A stretch of 64,000 nucleotides of DNA, taken from the NCBI GenBank assembly GCA_014843695.1, contig CM026387.1:79928341-79992340 (forward strand), given 5' to 3'. The notes under the pieces were generated by a model that was not told the origin of the DNA, made no database searches, and saw only the letters and a program-made list of their open reading frames with translations. The stretch comes from Archivesica marissinica. Taxonomy: Eukaryota > Mollusca > Bivalvia > Venerida > Vesicomyidae. Below are positions 12,701 through 27,700 of the stretch, one piece after another. Made by a program: the position numbers and the translations under genes. Every line of letters begins with the position of its first letter. The stretch's first letter is position 1.

Positions 12701-15700
12701 GATCCAATTCTGGGTTCATGCATGGGCGGGCACCCAGGTAGAACCGTCTTGGATTAGTCAGATAATATTCAATCGCCATTTTAAACAGTCGAGATATACC
12801 ACAAACATATTAACACCAGGAGATGGTCTCTGGGCCATTTCTATTGTCCTTTGGTTTGCTGTATACTAAATAGTTTTACAGAAAGTTACGTTTCTTAAAA
12901 CTCTTGGCAGAATGATGATTACTAATTACTTACGGAAGGTAGTTTTGAGATTGTTATAATCTCTTACGCTCTTATGAACCTCGAGACATACATACATACA
13001 TACATACGTGTTCATACGGGAAAAGCCTGACCGCACCAAAGGCACGGTCATGGTTGTACCGCCTACACACTCGACAACATTCCTAGTCGATCACCTCGTG
13101 CTTGATTGTATTTGGAGCAAACTATTTAACCATATTATATCTATATTCATATCATCTTATTTGATACATTTTATTACAGATCGTTATGCAATGAATTGCT
13201 GTATAATCATCTGGGATAAAAATGCATTAAATGAAAATATTTCAATGATATGTATGCTTATTAGTTTGCTCCAAATATTATAAAACACCAGGTGACCGAT
13301 TATGAATTTTGTTGAATGTACCGGTATATAACATGTACGAGACAAGTGTACACAAAATATACATGAAAAAGAACAGAAAACTTACACATCAAAATATCCC
13401 AAACAGAAAACTATCCAATATATTTTGCCAGTACATTTACTCTTGTATGATCACTTCTCACAATTGATGTCAAGTACACAATGTCACAGTTTTGAACTTG
13501 TATCTAGCCGCTGCATTTTGAAATGTTGTCATGATTTGTGACGTCTATTACGATGTCAATTTTTGTTGCCTAAGCACTACATTCTAGCGCCATTTAGCGC
13601 GCCGTTGCATCGTTTTCCGTCATTAAGACACTTCAGCCTTTGTGTGCTTAAGTGAATGATCGAAGGCTAGTGTGTGTTATTCCATTGATATTATTTAATT
13701 ACGAACGAGAGACGAGAGGTAATTAAAGAAGAAAAATATATGTTTATTTTATAATGAACATTAGTTTCATAAACTTTGTAATTTAAGATAATTTATGACT
13801 TAATAAAATGATATTTAGCTATGATGGGGTTAGAACCTGTGACCGTTCGCTTACAGTGTAAACACGCTACAGAGCTACTGCGCCATCCAGGCAGTTTACG
13901 CATAGTATCCCTCAAGGATGTTATTAAACAAAGTGGATTAAACCAGTCACAACAATCTTACAAACAAAACTAATTGCATAATACTGTAAATTTTGATATT
14001 TGATTTGTAAGTAAGTTTTATGTTCTTTTTCAAGTCCGCCTCCGTGGTCAAGTGGTTAAGGTCGCTGACTTGTATACCACTGTAACCTATCATCACTGAT
14101 GGTCACGGGTTCAAGTCCCGCTCAGGCCGTGTCTCATTTATATGAAAAAGTTGGCAGTTTCTTACGGAGGTTGGTGCACCCAAGTACTGGTTAACCGCTG
14201 GAGCCTGCCCAGGAAAGGTGTTGTTAAGTAAACTGCCCGCCGGCGATATAGCCCGAAATGGTGCTGATGCAGGCGTAAAACCCGAAATATAACATAACAT
14301 AATGTTCTTTTTCATGTACATGTTATCTATAGGTGGTACAACCCCCCCTATATGAAGTATGTTTCTAACGACATCCATGGTAGAATGGGTATAAGTGTGG
14401 AATACTCTCTGAAGCCGTTGCTATTTTCATGACCATAATGTCCATTCTGCTGATAATAACTTGATTAAACCTTGAGAAAGGTGGGTTCGTCAGTACAACT
14501 GTGTTACTGAGTATTTTACGTAATGTCGGAGTATTACAACTGTTTATAACTCATCAATGACTTATATCAACCCATGCAACCTGTTACAACAAATTGTCTC
14601 TCTGTGAAAGATTGCTACAACGAAACAATGAAATCAACTTGCCTTCACTCGTTACAATATTGTTTTACAGTAAAGTAAACTTGTTGCATCAGGTTGCATG
14701 TGTAAATGGAATGAAGGAGTAATTGACCTGGCTACCCGTGTGGACAGCCTGCCATCCTGCCCTAGACTGCAAATGGTGAGGATTGAGTGTGTGGTGTTTT
14801 ACATTTATATATCGCCACTACCGGTTGCCCATATGAGCAACGCCTCCTGATGAGATTAGTCATTTTAGATTTTTGGAGGATAGTGCAATGATACAGACAG
14901 AGACCCATTCCAGAGTCTCCTCTGGTTCTTTAACGTGCACAGTGTAAAGCACTGACACGAGACCTCGGTTTAAGGTCCCAACTGAAAGTTAATTTTATTA
15001 TGGTCAGACGGGGGGATCGAACATGCGATCCATGGGTTGATATGGTGAGGATAGATGAGATATACAAGAACTACATTAGGTTAATGACCCTCCTGTCTAT
15101 TTGTCTATTTCAGTTAATACAGATTTCAATTAACATGAATTACCTGGAGAAATCATGTACACATTTAGAAGACTACATCTCCAGCATCACCGGGTAAGTT
15201 GAGTATATCTCCAGCAGGGGTTGTGCAAATCCTATGACCAATTTGGCAATTTGTGGAACGGACAAGTGGAATTGTGCATCTTAGTTGTCCGGGGACAGTT
15301 GTTTTTTTGTTTTGGTATAAAATGTTGGACTATGAAAGAAACATTATTTCATTGTTAAACATGATAATTATATGAATAAATTATGACAAATTAATTAGCG
15401 GAAGCTTGAAATGTAAACGTTCCTCCATGATGGTTACTGTATGCGTAAAACATTTACCAGACCCAGCTATCTCAGCGGACAGTGTTCAATCCGAGACGAA
15501 ATGTAAACGTTCCTCCATGATGGTTACTGTATGCGTAAAACATTTACCAGACCCAGCTGTCTCAGCCGACAGTGTTCAATCCAAGACGAAATGTAGACGT
15601 TCCCCCATGATGGTTACTGTATATGTAAAACATTTACCAAACCCAGCTATCTCAGCGGACAGTGTTCAATCCAAGACGAAATCAATTCGTCAGTTTTATT

Positions 15701-18700
15701 TTTATGGATGTTTACAAATTACTCAGATTCAGTGCAGCCAAATAATCGTAATAACCTGCAACTTCAAGTAACAACAATCTCAATAGCAAAAGAATATCAG
15801 AGTCTGATGGACAAGACAAAGACTATGACTATAAAAAAAACAACAACAATGAAAACGGACACTCAGGCGATCCTAATCAAGTTACATGTGGCATATGTAC
15901 ACAGTACCAGCAATTAGCAGGCAAAACATCCAGTTTATATGTCAGCAAGAAAGTTGAAAGGCGAGACACATGTATAGCACATGAAATATCTGCCAAGCAT
16001 GTTACAATGTGTATGTTAGAACTTGAATCAAAGGGCAAGTGGGCTTTGCAAGTTTGGTCTTAATTTTGGTGACAAGACAAGTCAATTTTTGCTGTCTACT
16101 TGTCCTTGGACATGTGAACGATTTTGAGATTTCCACACCCCTGTCTCCAGTATCACCGGGTAAGTTGAGTATAACTAGGGAATGTCTATATCCCGGACAA
16201 CCTTATCCCGGGAAATTGAGAAAGTTTTCAGTTAGATCCCGGGAAATTGGGACAATTGTTAGATCGTGAAAATTATTTGTCGAATCTTGGTTTGGGCATT
16301 ATTTTGGGTGAGAATTCGGGAGTTCCAAACAAAACCAGACTAAACTTAAGGTTTTATGGTTGATTGACAGGAATTTGGCAATGTCTCATTTTCTGGTAAG
16401 TTCTTTAAGTTTAGTCTTGTTTTGTTTGGAACTCCCGTATTCTCACCCAAAATGATGCCCAAACCAAGATTCGACAAATAATTTTCAACTTCTCATTCGT
16501 GATCTTGAATTCAATTCATCATCGATTCATCAAACTTAGTGATGAAAAGACATTATGGACCTCCTGAACTCAGACCAAAAATGGCAGCCGAGCTCGGCGA
16601 GCTGCCGAACAGAGAATAAAAGAATATGTAATAACTAATAAGTTGATAACTCGACATTTTGAACGCATTGATTGTAATTCTCACTGTCATGAAATGAAAA
16701 AAAAAACATTGGGTGATCATCAATGTCAAACTTTAACACTGAGTCCAGTCTTTGAACTCTTCTCAACAACATAAATGCAACTGTAGGAGTGTCCTAACTG
16801 TCCTTACACTTTGAGATTGACAATCTAGTGAATCTACTCATTTGAGTCAAACTGAGTGGTCACTGGTGTGGTTCAACACCAACAGTGCCGTGGTTGTTGA
16901 AATAGTTTTTCAGGAAAACTAGAACACATAATGATTTGTCTCCGAGCCGGGACTTAATACGTGTTGCAAAATTACCGGCAGCAGAGAATGCTCTTTCACT
17001 CTCAACGGATGATGGCTTAATTGTCATAAGTGCCCGGTAAAGTTGTTCGAGATTGTGGCCTATTTGGGGGTTCTCTTTTTTTGAGCTTCGTATAGTTTGA
17101 AATCATTTGTCATTGTCTTCAGATCCTTTATGTCCTTAGTATCACTATCATCTTTAACTGCACAGTCGATCGCAAGCTGGAATTTTTCAGCCAGGGTCGT
17201 TTGACTCGTTTCTTTTTCTTTGTCAGCAGACTGTACAGAGGTTCGGTTGCTAGGTTCGACAATGATGGCATCATCTACAGGTGTGCTCTCCTGACCAATC
17301 GAGTCAGCAGACTCAGCCTCAGACTGACCATATAGCTGAGTGTAAATACCCATTGCATATTTCTGAATGACGGATTTGGAACTTCTGTTCCCAAAAACAT
17401 TCGGTTTACTGACATCTGTCTTGGAATGTAAATATTGAATAAGGTCCATGGTAGTTTTATTTCGCCGTGTCGAGATTCGTTCGAGTATTGAATCTCTTAT
17501 TGTCTTACACAATGGGTTGTTTTGGCTACTCTGTCTCTGCTCCAAAGTTTGTAGGAGAAATGTAATAACAGCATCGCCAGACAACAATGAAGCTTCATTT
17601 CTGCATAGTGCATCACTTGCCAGTTTGACAGGCTCTAGTGCTGATGTGAGTTGTTTGATGCACATGAGTTCATTTTCAGTAACCTTTGAGTTCCCTTTTA
17701 GGTCTATGAATGTTTTTTCCAAACATGGCCTAATTTTACAGTATCTCTCCAACATGGCACATAAAGTGTTCCATCGAGTTTTATTATCGTCAAGGATGAG
17801 CTTCAGCTCTTTCCCAATCTCAGACTTCACATGTTTTTGAAGAACTTCATTATCTTTCGGGCTTCGTCTGAAGCGTTTAACATCTTCACGAACGTGCTTG
17901 ATGGCCGAACCTATATCACATTCCAATGTTGTTTCCATTGTCGTACAGAAGTTTATATCTCCGCCGCTGACAGCTTCATCTGCTTCGATGTCTTCAATGA
18001 ATTCAACATCTGCAACATCGTCATCTGTTTCAGAATCAGAACTGTTGGGTAATTCCACATCTTCTGTAGTGTCAGTGCCACTGGTTTGTGTGGTTGACAT
18101 TCCTGAATTTCAGATTCAATTTCCTAGAGGCTAGAACTATCATTTCCCGGGATCCCGATAACTTTTATCCCGGGAAATGAGAAAAATAAATTGCCGGGAT
18201 TTCCCGGGAAGAAACCCTAAGTATAACTACAGCAAAATCAATGGGTAATTTGAGTATATCTGCAGCATGACCGGGTAAGTTGAGTATATCTGCAGCATGA
18301 CCGGGTAAGTTGAGTATATCTGCAGCATGACTGGGTAAGTTGAGTATAACTACAGCAAAATCAATGGGTAATTTGAGTATATCTGCAGCATGACCGGGTA
18401 AGTTGAGTATATCTGCAGCATGACCGGGTAAGTTGAGTATATCTGCAGCATGACCGGGTAATTTGAGTATATCTGCAGCATGACCGGGTAAGTTGAGTAT
18501 ATCTGCAGCATGACCGGGTAAGTTGAGTATATCTGCAGCATGACTGGGTAAGTTGAGTATAACTACAGCAAAATCAATGGGTAATTTGAGTATATCTGCA
18601 GCATGACCGGGTAAGTTGAGTATATCTGCAGCATGACTAGGTAATTTGAGTATATCTGCAGCATGACCAGGTAAGTTGAGTATATCTGCAGCATGACCGT

Positions 18701-21700
18701 GTAAGTTGAGTATATCTGTAGCATGACCGGGTAAGTTGAGTATATCTGCAGCATGACCGGGTAAGTTGAGTATATCTGCAGCATGACCGGGTAATTTAAG
18801 TATATCTGCTTAATAGAGGTCAAATGTATAGCAAAACAACGTATTGGGACTCTGGAAACTGACTGCTTAATGCAGGTTGGCTGCTTAATAGAGGTGACCA
18901 CTAACACAGGTTTGACTGTACTTATTATTGATTCTATGTATTTTTCAGTGCTGAAAAAGACAGTGTTCATGCCGCCAGGCTACATGGGACTTCAATGTTT
19001 AAGGTGAGGTAGTTAATGAAAGATCAGTAACACATTATGCACCACTAGATGTGGAAGTCGTGATAGCCCAGTTGTAGCACGTTCGCTTCATGTGCGAAAG
19101 GCTCAAACTCCAAAGGCCCCGCTGGAGCCGTTGCGATTGTGCCCATAGGCAAGGCATTTATATTCCACATAGCCTCTTTTCTCTCCCTCGTGGCGATGGT
19201 TTCCATCAGGAATGAGGTCTCGAGAGTGATACAAATTGTAAGAACTTGTTTCGCAATCGAGCTATTATAAATTAAACTAGATTCTCCTTGCATGGTGATT
19301 ACTAAACAATGAAATAACCGCCTTTGTTTGGATTTCGAACCCAGTTGGTAGCAACTAACTGGGACATGTATCTAGACAGGCATCGGCTGAACTAAGAGGG
19401 TCAATTGCTACGTGTGTTTTATGCTTTATTCCCACACTTGAGATACAATTAGATACAAACATAATAAGAAAAAGTGATATTTTGTTACAAAATTTGAGGG
19501 ACCTCTGGGCGAGTGATTATGGTCTTTAACCCTTTCAACACCACAGACCTAAATAAGCTTACAAAAAGTGTAGATCCAGATGAGCCAGCTCGTGAACAGC
19601 CGTCTCATCAGGATCTGCACTTTTTGCCAGTGACATGACTATTTTTAGACATAATTACCCATTTTGATAAATGAACTTGTCCAAATGTGATATTCTGATT
19701 CATTTATTGGTTTATGAATATCATGGACCAGTCCATGTGAGTTACTTGGTGTTGAATGGGTTAACATGAAATCACTCGCCACTGCAGGTTCGTATCCCAC
19801 CGGGGGCGTCAAATTCACTCATGTCAAGAAGCTATCCAGCTGGCTTGTGGTAGGTCAGTGGTTCTACCCAGGTACCCGTCTGTGTCGGTAATACTGCTCG
19901 GAGGGGCACCTGGGGTCTTCCGCCCTCAATAGTAGTTGTAGAGTCGCCATATGACCTAAGCTGTTAGTGCGACTCCCCAAAAATCAAACAAGCAAACAAA
20001 ATTAGAAATCTGCTTTGTTTGTAAAACTATTTTCACCAGCTAATATACATAACTTTAAATTTGTGCTGCAGTTCGGGCAGACCTGTATTAATATGGTGAA
20101 TACGTTCAGCATATCCTTACTACAGAATACGTTCAGCATATCCTTACTGCAGAATACGTTCAGCATATCCTTACTACAGAATACGTTCAGCATATCCTTA
20201 CTACAGAATACGTTCAGCATATCCTTACTGCAGAATACGTTCAGCATATCCTTACTACAGAATACGTTCAGCATATCCCTACTACAGAATACGTTCAGCA
20301 TATCCTTACTACAGAATACGTTCAGCATATCCCTACTACAGAATACGTTCAGCATATCCTTACTACAGAATACGTTCAGCATATCCCTACTACAGAATAC
20401 GTTCAGCATATCCCTACTACAGAATACGTTCAGCATATCCTTACTACAGAATGAAAGACTATTACATTTATCTATATTCTGATTTACTAGGATGCAAGAA
20501 GTGAAGCTGAAGATTACATATACAGAAAGCTCAACAATAAGATCGATGAATTCCTGGATCTAGGTAAGATACATACAGTAAACAATAGAACTGATGAATT
20601 GCTGGATCTATGTTAGATACATACAGTAAACAATAGGACTGATGAATTCCTGGATCTATGTTAGATACATACAGTAAACAATAGGACTGATGAATTCCTG
20701 TATCTATGTAAGATACATACAGTAAACAATAGGACTGATGAATTCCTGGATCTATGTAAGATACATACAGTAAACAATAGGACTGATGAATTCCTGGATC
20801 TATGTAAGATACATACAGTAAACAATAGGACTGGTGAATTCCTGGATCTATGTAAGATACATACAGTAAACAATAGGACTGATGAATTCCTGGATCTATG
20901 TAAGATACATACAGTAAACAATAGGACTGATGAATTCCTGGATCCAGGTTAGATACATACAGTAAACAATAGGACTGATGAATTCCTGGATCTATGTAAG
21001 ATACATACAGTAAACAATAGGACTGATGAATTCCTGGATCTATGTAAGATACATACAGTAAACAATAGGACTGATGAATTCCTGGATCTATGTAAGATAC
21101 ATACAGTAAACAATAGGACTGGTGAATTCCTGGATCTATGTAAGATACATACAGTAAACAATAGGACTGATGAATTCCTGGATCTATGTAAGATACATAC
21201 AGTAAACAATAGGACTGATGAATTCCTGGATCCAGGTTAGATACATACAGTAAACAATAGGACTGATGAATTCCTGGATCTATGTAAGATACATACAGTA
21301 AACAATAGGACTGATGAATTCCTGGATCTATGTAAGATACATACAGTAAACAATAAGATCGATGAATTCCTGGATCCAGGTAAGATACATACAGTAAACA
21401 ATAGGACTGATGAATTCCTGGATCTATGTAAGATACATACAGTAAACAATAGGACTGATGAATTCCTGGATCTATGTAAGATACATACAGTAAACAATAG
21501 GACTGATGAATTCCTGGATCTATGTTAGATACATACAGTAAACAATAGGACTGATGAATTCCTGGATCTTGGTAAGATACATACAGTAGACAATAGGACT
21601 GTTGAATTCCTGGATATATGTAAGAAACATACAGTAAACAATAGGACTGATGAATTCCTGGATCTTGATAAGATACATACAGTAGACAATAGGACTAATG

Positions 21701-24700
21701 AATTCCTGGATCTATGTAAGATACATACAGTAAACAATAATATTGATGAATTCATTGATGTAGGTTAGATACATACAGTAAACAATAAGGTTGATGAATT
21801 CATTGATGTAGGTTAGATACACACAGTAAACAATAATATTGATGAATTCATTGATGTAGGTTAGATACACACAGTAAACAATAAGGTTGATGAATTCATT
21901 GATGTAGGTTAGATACACACAGTAAACAATAAGGTTGATGAATTCATTGATGTAGGTTAGATACACACGGTAAACAATAAGATTGATGAATTCATTGATG
22001 TAGGTTAGATACACACAGTAAACAATAAGGTTGATGAATTCATTGATGTAGGTTAGATACACACAGTAAACAATAAGGTTGATGAATTCATTGATGTAGG
22101 TTAGATACACACAGTAAACAATAATATTGATGAATTCATTGATGTAGGTTAGATACACACAGTAAACAATAAGATTGATGAATTCATTGATGTAGGTTAG
22201 ATACACACAGTAAACAATAAGGTTGATGAATTCATTGATGTAGGTTAGATACACACAGTAAACAATAAGGTTGATGAATTCATTGATGTTGGTTAGATAC
22301 ACACAGTAAACAATAAGATTGATGAATTCATTGATGTAGGTTAGATAGACACAGTAAACAATAAGATTGATGAATTCATTGATGTAGGTTAGATAGACAC
22401 AGTAAACAATAAGATTGATGAATTCATTGATGTAGGTTAGATACACACAGTAAACAATAAGATTGATGAATTCATTGATGTAGGTTAGATACACACAGTA
22501 AACAATAAAATTGATGAATTCATTGATGTAGGTTAGATACACACAGTAAACAATAAGGTTGATGAATTCATTGATGTAGGTTAGATAGACACAGTAAACA
22601 ATAAGATTGATGAATTCATTGATGTAGGTTAGATACACACAGTAAACAATAAGATTGATGAATTCATTGATGTAGGTTAGATAGACACAGTAAACAATAA
22701 GATTGATGAATTCATTGATGTAGGTTAGATACACACAGTAAACAATAAGATTGATGAATTCATTGATGTAGGTTAGATACACACAGTAAACAATAAGATT
22801 GATGAATTCATTGATGTAGGTTAGATACACACAGTAAACAATAAGATTGATGAATTCATTGATGTAGGTTAGATAGACACAGTAAACAATAAGATTGATG
22901 AATTCATTGATGTAGGTTAGATACACACAGTAAACAATAAGATTGATGAATTCATTGATGTTGGTTAGATACACACAGTAAACAATAAGATTGATGAATT
23001 CATTGATGTAGGTTAGATAGACACAGTAAACAATAAGATTGATGAATTCATTGATGTAGGTTAGATACACACAGTAAACAATAAGATTGATGAATTCATT
23101 GATGTTGGTTAGATACACACAGTAAACAATAAGGTTGATGAATTCATTGATGTAGGTTAGATACACACAGTAAACAATAAGATTGATGAATTCATTGATG
23201 TAGGTTAGATACACACAGTAAACAATACGATTGATGAATTCATTGATGTTGGTTAGATACACACAGTAAACAATAAGATTGATGAATTCATTGATGTAGG
23301 TTAGATACACACAGTAAACAATAAGATTGATGAATTCATTGATGTAGGTTAGATACACACAGTAAACATGTGGCATTCATATGATGCTGGGGTGTTCACT
23401 CGGTCACAAACTCATGTATTTCTGTGTTTTACAGCGGCATATATTTGGAATCTGTCCGAACAAAGCGACAACCCGAGCGGTTATTTGATGGACTTGATTG
23501 CGTTCCTGCAAAGTATCTTCATGTCTTTCACCAATTTACCGGTCAGTATAGCACGCAGTGTGGATGATCTGTTGTGTATCGATGTGTTAGAATCACAATG
23601 TCCCAAGTTTCTTTTAGTTTACATGTATACAAATTTATTTTAGCTTGATTGCGAAACAAGTTCTTACAACTTGGATTAATCACTCTCTAGACCTCGTTCC
23701 TGATGGAATCCATCGCCATGAGGGAGAGAGAAGAGGCAATGTGGAATTTAAATGCCTCGCACAATCGTAGCGGCTACAGCTGGGCGCAAACTTCAGGCCT
23801 TTAGCACCTGAAGCAAATGTGCTACCACGACTTCTTTTGCTTTCATTATGTAAATACGATTCTGTTCAAGTATCAAAGTTGAAACTCGGAAGTTTATTGT
23901 TCCAACATTTTGACACAAATTAGTCTATGTTACTGGTGTAATAGAATTGTCCGCAGGGTCTGGTAGAGATTCACACAGTGGAATAAACTAGTTATAAATC
24001 TATGTGCATTCAGTCTGTTGTATGGGTCAGGGGTGTACCCCCCAAGTCATGGAGATAATCCATAAATTATCAAGTTATAGAAAGACATGTTCAAATGCTT
24101 CCATCTTTATTGCAGTTCACATTTGTAATAAATACTGAACATATTGAGATTTATACGAACTTCGTTGCCTCGAACTCGGTTGGCTCGAACACCACCGTTG
24201 GCTCGAACATGTCATCTGGTCCTTGCTCTAATCTCTATATAATGCATATTGTTCTACCTTCGTTGACTCGAACACGGATGACTGGAGTTCTCGAACCAGA
24301 TCACTGGTCCCATGAAATCAATTAGTACTTAAATTAACACCTTTGGGTCGAACAGAATTGAGTGTTCAGGTCCTCGTGTCACACAAAAGTTTTCACAGCT
24401 TTTGTTAATGGCAATGACATCCCATTTGATCAGTACACTCGCGTAATTTACATGTCGTGAGATTGGCAATTACTATTCTATTGTGACTGGGTTTCAATCA
24501 CGGCGGCTTTTTTATCCAAAATTTAAATTGGTATTAAACGTAATTATGTATAGAACAAACATATTACACACTTATTGAGTTAAAGATGCCAAGCTACGAC
24601 ATTTCAATATAAACAACCGATCTTGTCGTCTCTTCATCAAATTCTTTATTAATCATGTCAAAGCCAAAATTTACTGTTCTTAACGCTGAGCAACTTAGCA

Positions 24701-27700
24701 AAGGACCCGGCAACGGGGGAATACCTAAATCGGCTACTGGAATACAGGGTGCAAAACGGAAATTAGATCAGAAAACCTTGGAGACGAAATATCATGCCAT
24801 CATAGATGACAATTTAATTTATCAATATTATGGGTCAACCAACACAAGTACCCTTGACTGGAACCTCCCATAACTCGAACCATTACTCACGGACCTGTCT
24901 AGTTCGAGGCAACGAAGTTCGACTGTAACTGCAATTAACATTTTATTATTTCAAAAGGATGAAATTAACTTAGACTAAAATATACTTAATTTAGTTGGAA
25001 GTACACAAATTTTATGACCATTTGCACAGATTTACGAAAATATGGCATAGAAAATTGCATCACAGTTCACAATATGCCCACAATCTGATTTGGAGCACAT
25101 TTAGGATGTGAATTGTATCTTTTATTATGATAACAGTTAATAATATTATATGTGACTTATGGTTTGCCCCCTATGTAACCCCCATACAACAAGCTATCTT
25201 GTCTGTGAACTGTTGATGCTAATCAAAAACAATTTAATGAGCCACTGTTCACAGTATAGATGATTTGTTCTATCAGATTTCATCGAGTGATTTTAGAAGT
25301 TAGATTTCAACCATATACTATTTCACCAGAAATTGTTTCGTCCAACATACGTAACTTTTGCAGTTGTGTGTGTTTCATTTGTTTGTGTATTTATTCCTGT
25401 TGGTTCGGTTGAGTTTATGTTCGTCCTGAATGTTGTGTTGTCACTTTACAAACCTCCTGACTTTAGTATGTGATATTGATGCATAACAGAGATAGACATT
25501 ATACCGAGGATGCAGCTGACTTGCCGAAGGTTAGTGGTTCTACCTCTGTGCCTGTCCATGCCTGAAGTACTGCTCGGAGGGGCACCCGTGTCTTCCTCCA
25601 CCAAATTTCCATATGGCCCTGAGCCTATTCTTCCCAAACTCCATAGTAGTAGTAGTTTTTATTTCATCAAATACAAACAAACATTATAACATATGAAGTA
25701 AGTCAAAGATGACCCGTGATCAAATATGGTATAATAGTACAGTGTATTTCGGCGGTGGTCTTAATAGTTAAACAAGTACAACTTTATAATAATACTACCG
25801 TGTACGCTGGAACTTTTAAACCTGAAAATATATTACATATTTCAAGAATACTTAAATTGAGAAATATTTACGTATAACTAAGATTCTAACACGACCCAGC
25901 TAATAACATACATACGTGTAGAGTAAAATCAATCTCGGGTTATTCTGCAATATACCTACCTTGAACTATGCTGCACGCGCACCGTGTTTTGGCTACGTCA
26001 TTTATACAATGCGTGTAAAGTTTTATGAATGAAATTCACGTGATGTTTGTAAAAAATACCGTTGGAATTCACGGAAGTGAGCTATTTTTAGAATCAGATA
26101 ATCTCTTGTCCATCTTGTTTTTCTGTTAAGTAACGTTTCAGTTACTATTCTGTACAGTTTTATTTGACAAAATAAATAAAATTATTGATCAGTTACAACT
26201 TTTGTTCATTTATGCACTAGATTGATATTTTCCATAAAAAATAACGTCATCACCCCTTACGCGGGAGGAAATTTCGAAAGCCAAATGCAGCGGCGTTTGA
26301 AGAAAATACTCCTTTGATATTATTAGAAGTAAGTCATGTTAGAATCGAAATAATATGTATCAACCGTGGTATATCGCAGAATAACCCTCGTTTGTCGTTC
26401 TTATGCGTAGAAATATATCACTCAGTCCTTCGGCCTTCGTGATATATTTCTACGCATAAGAACTTCAAACCTTGGGTTATTCTGCAATATACCACGGTTG
26501 ATACTTATTATTTCTTAAATATACCGAACCAGGACAATTTCACACCAGTAACACCATAAGACAGCCTGATATGTCGCGCTAAAAATCATTTGGTCAGAGA
26601 AAATTAATTTGATTTTAAGTGCCTTTTAGTCATTTGTATGACCTGTGTTAGACAAACACCGAAAAAGTTTCGTGTTGTTGCAACTTTAAGCCCAAAATCA
26701 AACAGATACATTTCAGTTTTACTCAACTTTTGACAACAAATTGATGCTGTAAATCGGGTATTATTCGCGCAGTAATTTTATTTTCGCTATTATTGCGAAT
26801 GGACTACCTCGCGAATCATACTTCAAAGGGTATGTCCAAAAGAGCTTATGCGAAAAATGCATAGTTTACATGTCATTCTATTATTGCGTGTGGAATGTTT
26901 ACTCAATACAATTCATTCTTACTAGATAATCCAAGCAAAGACACATAACTAAAGAAAGTATCTAATAAAGGAAACAACAAAACTACATCATAAATATCAG
27001 TTTTTGTTCAAATCTTAAGATAACAATCAAACCAGCATCTACTGCGTGTGTTTTACGTTTATTTATCATTGCTACCGGTTGCCCATATGAGCGATGCCCC
27101 CTGAAGAGATTAGTCATTTTAGATTTTTGGAGGATAGTGCAATGATACAGACAGAGACCCATTCTAGAGTCTCCTCTGGTTCTTTTGCGTGCACCGACAT
27201 GAGACCTCGGTTTAAAGTCCCACCTGAAAGACTGTTAATTTTATTACGGTCAGACGGGGGGATCAAACCTGCGATCCCTGGATTCCCCAGTCCATCGTGT
27301 AAACCACTGGACTACGTATCTGTCTGTTCCACCTTATCTGTAGCTAATTCCATCAGCCTTGGAACAGTGTAAAACTATCAGATGCACCTTTTCTTGCGAG
27401 AAACGCTGCCCAACACTGCAAATGCGCATGTCCGTAACTTCGAGTGCGCATGTCAGCTGCATATCATTTGTAAGGAAATTCATATGAAAATAAGACAAAC
27501 AAGGCATGTACATTCATCGAAAGAAATGCAATGGTAAATTCTATTCACTTGGTATTTGGTGTACATATTGTTGTTATTTCTTCAGGATTCAACAAATATG
27601 GAGGTTTGTCTTCCCATCACTCCCTCCCAACCCACCCCCACAGGCCAGAAAGACTACTATTTTTTTATGCACAGAAACCATGAAGCCAACACACTTCCTG

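Larger units (their letters stand above)
16176..18219 (-). mobile_element. hAT transposon (2.04 kb) with 8-bp target duplication
   Basis: The element starts TAGGGAATGTCTATATCCCG and ends with TTTCCCGGGAAGAAACCCTA, inverted ends rich in CCCGGG. The perfect 8-base duplication AGTATAAC lies at 16168-16175 and 18220-18227. It is inserted in the 30-base exon-e-derived array, whose sequence continues on both sides. It carries a partial transposase on the minus strand and a large palindrome near its left end. Confidence 0.93.

Noticed and set aside
14033..14110. tRNA genes at the SINE heads (also at 6961, 42295, 44157, 50376)
   Set aside because: A and B boxes are present, but each is fused to a SINE body and lacks a paired acceptor stem.
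17448..18134. Plus-strand frames opposite the hAT transposase
   Set aside because: They are shadows of the minus-strand transposase and have no family features of their own.
21712..23376. 554-codon minus-strand frame of YINEFIN repeats
   Set aside because: It is an antisense reading of the 48-base array, open only because 48 is divisible by 3.
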